Part shown: piece by piece, positions 56,803 to 64,000 of the stretch
Layout of the letters: each line of letters starts with the position of its first letter
How positions within the stretch are numbered: position 1 is the first letter of the stretch
Made by a program: the position numbers and the translations under genes
Notes under the pieces: generated by a model
The model's database searches: none
What the model saw: the letters and a program-made list of their open reading frames with translations, nothing else
Told to the model about the DNA's origin: nothing
From: Farysia itapuensis
Taxonomy: Eukaryota; Basidiomycota; Ustilaginomycetes; Ustilaginales; Ustilaginaceae
DNA: 64,000 nucleotides
NCBI GenBank assembly: GCA_023212645.1
Contig: JALBYC010000023.1
Span: 115,220-179,219, forward strand
Direction of reading: 5' to 3'

Positions 56803-58509
56803 ATGTCGTTTCCGTACGTTCAGCAGCAGAGGGCATCGACAGTCTTGAGCGTCGAGGTGCAGATTGGTCGGTTGAGCATCACCGCGCTCGATATCGACAA
56901 TGCCCTTGCGTTGGTCTATAGCGACCATGTGCTCTTCGATACCATCAAAGTACAGCTGTCGCCTACAGCATCACCAACTTTTTCGGTCAGCAGTCTTGTG
57001 ATGGCGCTCGATTTGCTACTTGATCGAGCTTCGGCATCCCACACAATCAGCCTGGAAACAGTGAAAGCGATAAGTGTTACCAGCGACTGCGACCTTGTCA
57101 TTCCGTTATCTTTGGGTGCATCTGCGATCTTGACAGCCCTGTCCCCTTCGCTGCCGCTGTCGAAGCAGGTTCACAGCCCTGCGTTTTACCACAATTCAAC
57201 CGAGCTGCGTTGCAGTGGACAGGTCTGGGATCATGCCGTGAGTGCAGCAGAACTAGTCTCGAGCTTTCTCACTGGAATCATTCAGCTGTGGAACAAAGAC
57301 CACAACTGCGGGCTCAATAGTAGTGGCTGTACCGCCGAAGCGACAAGACACGCATCCTCATGGCTAGTGGATCGATATTCCTTTTCTCCAAGCTGTCTGA
57401 TTACAGACCCACTCATGTCATCCGAGGCAGCATACCGGTCTTTTCTACCAGAACCATGGGATGTGGGGGTTGGGTTTGGCGCGCAGGCAGACGAAGTCCT
57501 GATCAGCCCGAGGGAAGTCTTTCGATTCGCGGGCTACGACCTGGCACGTCGAGAAATGTGCCGGCAGGTGGGATACAGTCGATGGAGCACTGCCAGTCGG
57601 CTTGCACGAGCGACACCCCCGGGCGGTTCGATTGGGTTGGATGACAAGCTGTTCTGCGTGCCACGCGCAAATGGCGCGGACGTATGCCAGATTGGCCGCT
57701 ACCATTACGGCACGGCAGTGAATGAATTCGACGACGTCAGAGCAGAGTCAAGATGCCTGCTCGAAGGTCAGGTTCTGTCCTTTCGCTCTGTGCTTGAGCA
57801 AGCTGGACGTCCAAGTGGTGTAGCTACGCGGGTCTTCTGCTGGGGCCGGGCGGTGGGGAATCGAGCGTTGATAGCAACGCTCTGCGAAGTCCTGGGCGCA
57901 AACCTGGTAGCTAGTCACGCTGATTACGAAGCAAGCAAGCTAGACGACCAATACAGCGTACTTTCGCAACAACATCATCCACAATTGCGACAGAAGATGA
58001 CCCTGGCCGCTTCTGGTGACATTGACGCTGTCGACAGCCGCGTACGAAGAGCAAGCATCGGCGCTGCCTACTGGGCCTACTTTATGCTCATGCAGCAGCA
58101 GCAGCATTATCCACGATCCCTTGACTTCAATGCTACGATTCGAGCCGGCCTCGACCCGTACTGCAGAAGCGGCACCCGCAGCAGCTGCAGTAGCAGGAGC
58201 AGCAGTTCGTCCTATCACACATCTGCGAGCACGGACCAAACATCGTGTACAGACGACCGGCACTGCAACACATCGCCAAAGGACTTTTCGTCCACGATCT
58301 GGCTGGCGAGCAAGGAGAAAGTGGCGATGACACCCGCACTGCAGCGACGACCATTGCAGACGACGCTGGCTATACAGCAGCGTATGGACGAGCAAAGCCG
58401 CGGCCTGGTGCGCCTTGGGTGCGCCGACTACGACATGTTTGCCTTCTACGGCGCACTACTCCCCGAATTCAATCGTCTCTGGCAACAGTGCCATCACTCT
58501 GCCGTCTAA
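56803..58509 (+). CDS. Divergent FGGY carbohydrate kinase (xylulokinase-like), possibly inactive
   Basis: 568 residues, single exon. The opening LSVEVQIGRLSITALDIDNA with VLFDTIKVQL follows the fungal xylulokinase start (LGLDLSTQQLKAVVID ... FD), but the phosphate-binding DxSTQ is replaced by EVQIG. A segment around QVWDHAVSAAELVSSFLTGI corresponds to the WMDxxT region. The C-terminal actin-fold half carries VFCWGRAVGNRALIATLCEV with LGANL and RRASIGAAYWAYFMLM, matching GGGSxNxxL...DVxG and A...GAA blocks with the glycines altered. A Ser/Cys-rich insert lies near 455-505. I infer a divergent or regulatory member of the family; xylulokinase function is doubtful. Confidence 0.6.
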   Translation: MSFPYVQQQRASTVLSVEVQIGRLSITALDIDNALALVYSDHVLFDTIKVQLSPTASPTFSVSSLVMALDLLLDRASASHTISLETVKAISVTSDCDLVIPLSLGASAILTALSPSLPLSKQVHSPAFYHNSTELRCSGQVWDHAVSAAELVSSFLTGIIQLWNKDHNCGLNSSGCTAEATRHASSWLVDRYSFSPSCLITDPLMSSEAAYRSFLPEPWDVGVGFGAQADEVLISPREVFRFAGYDLARREMCRQVGYSRWSTASRLARATPPGGSIGLDDKLFCVPRANGADVCQIGRYHYGTAVNEFDDVRAESRCLLEGQVLSFRSVLEQAGRPSGVATRVFCWGRAVGNRALIATLCEVLGANLVASHADYEASKLDDQYSVLSQQHHPQLRQKMTLAASGDIDAVDSRVRRASIGAAYWAYFMLMQQQQHYPRSLDFNATIRAGLDPYCRSGTRSSCSSRSSSSSYHTSASTDQTSCTDDRHCNTSPKDFSSTIWLASKEKVAMTPALQRRPLQTTLAIQQRMDEQSRGLVRLGCADYDMFAFYGALLPEFNRLWQQCHHSAV

Positions 58510-58984
58510 AGCTCCTGTATGTATTGCATTCACACACACCTTGGACAATCCTGATTTCGCTCGCCAGACAAAAAAGGGGGTCTCTTCGCGTGGCTTGACG
58601 CGTCAAAAGTGTGTGTTGCGTGTGTGTCAGAGAAGGGGAAAAAAGTGTTGCTTTGAGAGACTCAGCCACAACGTCGACTGTCGCTCGTGGTGTATGCGAG
58701 TGCAAGGTCCCCTACCGCTCTAGGTTCATTATTGGTGCGCATCACTGCGTCCTTCATTGCGGTCTCTACTCTGTTCCTTTTCTCTTTGGCCTCAGCCATG
58801 TCGCACTTTGACACACATCTAGCTACCGCCCTCGTCAGCCGCACAGTCACCGGCAATTGAGTCAGGTTCTCGCGCAGTTGCTACATTGCTCCCACCTTGA
58901 GGGGTTCAATGCACTTTGTCGATCGTCAGACCAGTCTCATCTCATTCCGAGCTGTCATTTGCGCCAACCAAGCAAGTTTCCCAG
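58510..58984. other. Intergenic region before the Bfa1/Byr4-like gene
   Basis: About 475 bp; no gene seen. The stretch from 58916 is open in the downstream frame but starts with TTG. Confidence 0.45.
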
Positions 58985-61900
58985 ATGGACTCACACAGCC
59001 CTGCCTGGACCAATGTCAATCGCAAAGTTTTGCGGCCAACGCAGATGCAAGCTTCTCCTCCTTCCCACACGAACAGCAAGCAGCCCCAGCAGATCGTTCG
59101 CACTGACGGGACCGATTTTGTGCTTCAGACTCCTCCTGCGAGAACAGAGGGGGGCAGGTCTCCGCGGTCGTCGCAGCAGTCTTCGCCAATGACCAGTCTC
59201 GTTAGTCACACACCGCTGGCTCTGCAGTATCATCCAGTCAGCAGCGCGAACCTCTTCACACAGTCCTTCCAGCCTCGTAAGCTAGACGCCGATCCCGGAC
59301 ACCCAGACTTGGACAGCATCCTGTTCAAAGACGACGACAACAAGTCAAGTCCGAGCGACCCTCGCAGTCGTCTGTTCCCGACGGCAGAAGAACAAGAGGG
59401 ATCGTCAACTTGCGATACCCTGTGTCGATCATCGAGACAGCACGGTCTTGATCCCTCCTCCTCGTCTAAACACACCGATTGGGACCATGAACTTGGCATA
59501 GCTTCAGACGAGCGCCAATCGCGTAGCTCGCTTCTCTCAGCGCTTTTTCCCAACACGCAGTCAATACCGAGCAGTCTTCCATCCACGGGAAGCGACAGGA
59601 CTATAACGGCTGCGCCGCTGTCTTCCTGCACTGCGCACGGTACCGGCTCGTCCAAGCTTCGCGGCATCCGCGTCACATCCTCCACCAGCGAGACGTGGGA
59701 CGACGACTACCTCTTTCAAAACGAATCGCCCGACTCCAAAGCATCGCTTACATGCCATCAAGAGCTGCTCAGCAACACAGGGCTACAACCGAGGATGCGC
59801 CGTAGAAGTGACTCGCCCGTCGGCGAGGCATTTGACAACTGGGACGAGTCCTTTTCTTGGACCGCAGCACCACAGCTGAGAAACAACGAGCCTTCGTCCT
59901 ATACCAAAATTCACGTTGAGGACGCCTTCCGGCCTGTCTCCAGCTCGTCAGTCATAAGCACCAGTACCGGCTTCTCGGCGCGTCTCGCGGCTCTTTCTGA
60001 CACCGACTCCGTGCAAGATCGCTGCTCTCTACGCAAATCGTGGGACGAGCAAAGCGAGCCGTCCATTGACTTTACCAGTGCTCTCGGGCTGGATCCCCAA
60101 TTGCAGCGCAGCACGTATACCCGAAGGCGAAGCAGTGAGAGCAGCGGAGACGATACCGAGGTCGAAAGCGCAGCTAGCCACACCAGAGTCTCCCCGAAGC
60201 CGGCAGGACGTCGATCGCTAGGTCGCGCACTCGGCTTTGTCTCAAAACAACCCTCCTCGACACGACAAGATACCCAAGCTACATACCCGTCGTCACATGA
60301 CTCTCAAGCTCGCGGCAATTCCCGGCGCCGCTCACTACACCGCTTCAGCTTGTCCCGATCTCGAAACGACATTCTCCCTCCTTCAGTCTCCCATCTGTCC
60401 CTGAACGATGATGGCGAAGCTTTCTACTTGTCTGCTGCCAATCTCAGTCAGGCCTCGATTGCCAGTCTATCCTCGGCTGACTCTCGCTGCTCGAGTGGTG
60501 AAGGCGGATTAACTTCGCTCGAGCGTACGTACAGGTCCATCATGAGACTTGGCAGAACGTTGCCCACAGAGCAACCAACATCTTACAATCCCGCCGCTTC
60601 TTCCACGTCAATATCCCGCAGGGTATCCTATCCAAGCGCTTCCACTACCGATGTGGTGCGAGATACGAGACCCCGGCATGTTCGTCCAATGACTTCCTCT
60701 AGCAGCAGCGTGGATCGAGCCAGAACAGACACCGGTCATAAGAAGAGGAATGCCAGTCTCTCTATAGCTCTTGGCCTGGCTCGCAGCTCTTGGCGGGGCG
60801 CTGCTAGTAAAAGTCAAGCTGATCTCTCCGAACGTCCACACAATCTTGCACGACACTCTATCTCGGAAGCAGCTTCCGACACATCTCGAGCTCAAGGGCT
60901 CTCACACCCGTCGACTGATTCTCCACCCCTGAAGACGGCATCGGGTATGTCGGACGGCTCTCTCCGCCGCGATTTCTCCAGCACCAAGACGTTGCGAGCA
61001 GACTTGAAGTCTGCCCTGCACGCAGATCTATCTCGAGGTATGACACGAGATGCATTACCCCCGAGTCGTAAGGAGAGGAGATTGCCATCTGCATCGGCGG
61101 CTGCCGGTAGCCGATCTGTCTCGGTATCCACCGTGTCGAGTTTCGAAAGTAGCGACGTTGGGTCCAAGATGCGGCGCAAGAGCTCAAGTGGATGTGAGAC
61201 GAACGACTCAGACGCGACGTACAGTACCAGCGTAGGCAGCTCTCCCCCTGGCGACCACTATGCTGCATCTCTCAAGACTGTCAGAACGTCGTTCGTTTCT
61301 GACACGTTTCCCTATCGCTCCAAGTACCAGACCTCGAGCGAGGCGCTGGTGAAACACCGCGGACCGGGTGCGTCTGGGACTCTGCTGATCCAGCCGGAAG
61401 CGACTATCGATGAAACTTCTCTGTTTGTCGGCCCGACCAGTTCGACAAGCGCGGTGGGCGAGGGAGACAAGCAAGGCCAAGAGGCGCCCGCGCTATCGTC
61501 CCCCGTCAGCAATGCGACCGAACGCAAACTGGCAAGTCGTCGTAACAGCCTTGGCGACCTCAAGATCCCTAGTCGAATCAGCCGCGCGCAAACCGCGGTT
61601 CGCAACAACATGAACTTGGTCCGAGAATTCGCCAAAGGTGTCGAAGACCTCAAGCGTCTCAAAGAGCAGTACTTGACGCACGCGTACTACGGTCTGCCCT
61701 CGACCACGCTTGCGGGCGTCGAGAACTGGGTGGAATGTGCGGATGTGCTCATTGGGCTTGGCCAAGGCCGTTCAGAGGCTGATATGGAAACACATGCCGA
61801 TACAATGTGGCAGTCCCCACTGTCCAACCGCGCGCTCAGGCTGTCCAGCGCTTCGAGCTATGCAGGGCCGGACTCATCTTCAGACACTTCGGCGACACAC

Positions 61901-63115
61901 TTTGCTGCGATGGGATCTCGGAACGTTAGTGGAGCAAGTCGCTCGACCACCGACAGCGTGCGCAGCGTAGACATGCAGAGAGAGCTCGAGATTCTATCGA
62001 CCATCTTGGGTGGGACGCGTTTAGCATCTGGCTCGTCCGTCGATCTCGTCCGGTCACTGCCGACGTCGCAAGACGTGCCGCACGCTCGAAGATACTCTTC
62101 AGCAACGCATACTTTGCACAATTCGGATACGGAAAAGGCGGACCTCACGCAAGCGTCACACTTGGTATCGCCTTCGCCAGGAGGGATTGCATTCGCGGAA
62201 GGGAGTCGAAGCTCGAAACGACGTTTGCGCAGTGCCAGTCGTGCTGGACTGCAGGGACTTCGCGAACTGATCAAAGGCATGTGGAACGCTGGACAGGATA
62301 GCAGCAAGGTTGAGGAACAGCCGCACGTCGTGCAAGACGCCGTTGCACCTGCGGGCCGAAGCAAGCGGCGGTCTCTGAATCTAAAGCGGCGCTCGCTGGT
62401 GCGCCTTCAAGAGTCTGCCACAAAACAGGAGGCTGCAGCTGGCGATCAAGTCCCGCTGCGCGTGCCAGTGACACCAGAACGCCACAGGTCGGGGATGCAC
62501 GCACTTAACAGAAGTCTTACATCATCGGCGGCTGGCACGTCGGACGTGGTTCTGGTAAGGCCCGAAGCCGGGATATTTCTTCCCGACCAGTTGACCGATG
62601 GAGAAGCTCTTGGCGGCGTGCATCCGAGGGCAAGCGACGCATTCAAGCCGAGTAGCTCACACGAGCTTCCCATACTCGGTGCACACCTCTCGGCAATGTC
62701 GCGGGCGCTTGCGGATTCAAAAGCCGATGGTCAAGGGCAAGACGTGGGTAGGGCTAGTCTGGCGCAGGTACAGACGACACCCACGCGTCAAAGCACGCGC
62801 GATCGTGGCACGAAACAAAAGCTGAGCGCTTGGACAGGCGGTGACAGAATCTCGATTGACACGATTGACAGCTTACAGCGGAGTGGGAAACGGGATAACG
62901 AGACTCCGATGCAACCTGACGACGGTGGGAGCGAGACGGAGTCGTGCGCGATGGCAACAAGATACCCAAGGACAAGTATGGTTCAGAAGTTGGCGCTCCG
63001 ACCTGAAGCGATGCCAGGACTGCTGGTGTACATGCAAGCAACCAAGGCCCAGCTGCAATCAGCTATCGATCAGCTAAGCAGTCTTGCACCACCGGGTACC
63101 GAAAAGGAGGCGTAG
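58985..63115 (+). CDS. Bfa1/Byr4-like subunit of the Bub2-type mitotic exit GAP
   Basis: 1376 residues, single exon, largely Ser-rich and disordered. Two short Trp-Asp motifs near the N-terminus (SETWDDDYLFQ and FDNWDESFSW) resemble the repeated WDxDF elements of Byr4/Bfa1. The best conserved block is near residue 865 (RRNSLGDLKIPSRISRAQTA, then NNMNLVREFAKGVEDLKRLK), which matches the helical core of Byr4 that binds the small GTPase (Spg1/Tem1) together with the TBC protein Bub2/Cdc16. The C-terminus ends in a short helix (LVYMQATKAQLQSAIDQLSS). If correct, it restrains septation/mitotic exit at the spindle pole. The identification rests on two motif types seen by eye. Confidence 0.6.
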   Translation: MDSHSPAWTNVNRKVLRPTQMQASPPSHTNSKQPQQIVRTDGTDFVLQTPPARTEGGRSPRSSQQSSPMTSLVSHTPLALQYHPVSSANLFTQSFQPRKLDADPGHPDLDSILFKDDDNKSSPSDPRSRLFPTAEEQEGSSTCDTLCRSSRQHGLDPSSSSKHTDWDHELGIASDERQSRSSLLSALFPNTQSIPSSLPSTGSDRTITAAPLSSCTAHGTGSSKLRGIRVTSSTSETWDDDYLFQNESPDSKASLTCHQELLSNTGLQPRMRRRSDSPVGEAFDNWDESFSWTAAPQLRNNEPSSYTKIHVEDAFRPVSSSSVISTSTGFSARLAALSDTDSVQDRCSLRKSWDEQSEPSIDFTSALGLDPQLQRSTYTRRRSSESSGDDTEVESAASHTRVSPKPAGRRSLGRALGFVSKQPSSTRQDTQATYPSSHDSQARGNSRRRSLHRFSLSRSRNDILPPSVSHLSLNDDGEAFYLSAANLSQASIASLSSADSRCSSGEGGLTSLERTYRSIMRLGRTLPTEQPTSYNPAASSTSISRRVSYPSASTTDVVRDTRPRHVRPMTSSSSSVDRARTDTGHKKRNASLSIALGLARSSWRGAASKSQADLSERPHNLARHSISEAASDTSRAQGLSHPSTDSPPLKTASGMSDGSLRRDFSSTKTLRADLKSALHADLSRGMTRDALPPSRKERRLPSASAAAGSRSVSVSTVSSFESSDVGSKMRRKSSSGCETNDSDATYSTSVGSSPPGDHYAASLKTVRTSFVSDTFPYRSKYQTSSEALVKHRGPGASGTLLIQPEATIDETSLFVGPTSSTSAVGEGDKQGQEAPALSSPVSNATERKLASRRNSLGDLKIPSRISRAQTAVRNNMNLVREFAKGVEDLKRLKEQYLTHAYYGLPSTTLAGVENWVECADVLIGLGQGRSEADMETHADTMWQSPLSNRALRLSSASSYAGPDSSSDTSATHFAAMGSRNVSGASRSTTDSVRSVDMQRELEILSTILGGTRLASGSSVDLVRSLPTSQDVPHARRYSSATHTLHNSDTEKADLTQASHLVSPSPGGIAFAEGSRSSKRRLRSASRAGLQGLRELIKGMWNAGQDSSKVEEQPHVVQDAVAPAGRSKRRSLNLKRRSLVRLQESATKQEAAAGDQVPLRVPVTPERHRSGMHALNRSLTSSAAGTSDVVLVRPEAGIFLPDQLTDGEALGGVHPRASDAFKPSSSHELPILGAHLSAMSRALADSKADGQGQDVGRASLAQVQTTPTRQSTRDRGTKQKLSAWTGGDRISIDTIDSLQRSGKRDNETPMQPDDGGSETESCAMATRYPRTSMVQKLALRPEAMPGLLVYMQATKAQLQSAIDQLSSLAPPGTEKEA

Positions 63116-63889
63116 AAGCACTCTGGGTGGCATGGTCGCTTAGGACCGGCATCCCGTTTAACAAACAATATCTGCCCCTTTTTTTCACATTCTTCTTATG
63201 CGATCATGGGCGCGGCGCGGGAGGAAGCGAGGGGGGGCTTTTGGAGTGGAAGAGGGGCGAAGAAGAGGGCGAGGAAGGGGGTGTCAGAAATTCGAATGGG
63301 TCGGAGTTGACGTGCATATACGACTCGGACCTCGCACTGCAACGCGCATCACTGGGTCTCGCGTGCGTAGTCTGCATTTGGACCCCGGCACCCTTCAGGG
63401 ACGTCAAAGGGGGAATGGGCCCGAGGAGTGGATGGCGCGGAACAAAAAGGTACCACGGACAGGATGTTCATGCAGGCAAGAGAGCGGGGAGTGATCGTGA
63501 AGCTGTACAGGATGGGGGACCATGACATGTGCCATGCGGGAACGCGCCTAAGCGAGCGGAGCATAGGTTGGACGCGATCGCAAACTGCGTTCTTCAGCAC
63601 CAACCATGGTGGCAGCTGAAAAGCGCGCGCGCTCTCTCTCCCTCTCTCTCCGCCACGTGGGAAGAGATGGGAGGACCCCTCGGAATCCTACAACGAGCGC
63701 ACCGACGTCCACCGGTGCAGTAGGTCGGAATCGTAGGTTGCACAAGTCTGCAGCCCTCACCGCCAATCTCGCACTACCTACTGATTGTCTCTCTCTCCTT
63801 TGCCAGATAGGCGAGATCTTGATCTGCCCGCCTCCCCCTCTCTCTTTTGTCCGCCCTTTTTATTCTCATCGTTCCCAGAGTCCCCCATC

Positions 63890-63890
<1 letters not shown>
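63116..63890. other. Terminal intergenic region
   Basis: Purine-rich and pyrimidine-rich patches alternate (for example GGAAGCGAGGGGGG near 63222 and CTCTCTCTCC near 63630). No gene recognised on either strand. Confidence 0.5.
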
Positions 63891-63938
<48 letters not shown>

Positions 63939-63995
63939 CCCCCCCCCCCCCCCCCTCCCCCCCCCCCCCCCTCCTCCCCCCCCCCTCCCCCCCCC
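63891..63995. repeat. 105-nt poly-C tract
   Basis: Near-pure C run with single G at 63938 and scattered T (63956, 63972, 63975, 63986), ending five bases before the window end. Same type as the tract at 9724-9786 but longer. G-quadruplex/i-motif potential. Assembly error at such a tract is possible. Confidence 0.9.
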
Positions 63996-64000
63996 TGGTC

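Overview
This window is nuclear DNA from a fungus, most probably a basidiomycete of the smut group (Ustilaginomycotina, Ustilago/Sporisorium-like). The evidence is a set of clear fungal housekeeping orthologues, few and short introns (GTAAGT-type donors, CTAAC/TAAC-like branch sites), long intrinsically disordered Ser/Gln-rich extensions, and a compact layout with many divergent and tail-to-tail gene pairs. I count 29 protein-coding genes that I can support, two weak candidates, and no tRNA, rRNA, CRISPR array or transposon. Starts were set at the first plausible ATG, and introns were placed by hand from splice signals and protein family continuity.

Layout. 1-7 kb: truncated cytosolic tyrosyl-tRNA synthetase (minus), a maltose/galactoside-type acetyltransferase that needs a GC-AG intron, a Mediator Med25-like protein, then about 2 kb without a convincing gene. 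7-15 kb: a WOPR (Gti1/Pac2/Ros1-type) transcription factor followed by a 63-nt poly-C tract, and the NuA4 subunit Vid21/Eaf1. 16-26 kb: an unrecognised mitochondrial protein, an Ngl2-type nuclease, the PI(3,5)P2 phosphatase Fig4, splicing factor SF3A2/Prp11 and proteasome beta-7. 27-34 kb: a secreted laccase-like multicopper oxidase, a CSL (RBP-J/Su(H)) transcription factor divergent from SUMO, and a 68-residue spliced protein with a myristoylation/palmitoylation signature. 34-43 kb: Tom70, serine racemase, an Fmc1-like ATP synthase assembly factor, the COMPASS subunit Shg1, an LCHN/DENND11-like DENN protein and a carnitine/acylcarnitine carrier. 44-48 kb: two compound genes in divergent orientation, an in-frame COX16-ERV1 fusion and a cytosolic-type phospholipase A2 whose catalytic domain is interrupted by a complete holo-ACP synthase (phosphopantetheinyl transferase) domain. 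48-64 kb: an unknown protein, an eIF4A-like DEAD-box pseudo-helicase, Sec22, Whi2, mitochondrial uS10m, a divergent FGGY (xylulokinase-like) protein, a Bfa1/Byr4-like mitotic-exit GAP subunit, and a terminal 105-nt poly-C tract.

The genes do not form a metabolic cluster; this is ordinary gene-dense euchromatin. Mitochondrial biogenesis is a recurrent theme (Tom70, Fmc1, carnitine carrier, Cox16, Erv1, ACP synthase, uS10m), as is chromatin/transcription (Med25-like, WOPR, Vid21, CSL, Shg1, SUMO). The most unusual features are the two domain-fusion genes at 44.2-48.2 kb, which share a 148-bp intergenic region and both combine proteins normally made by separate genes.
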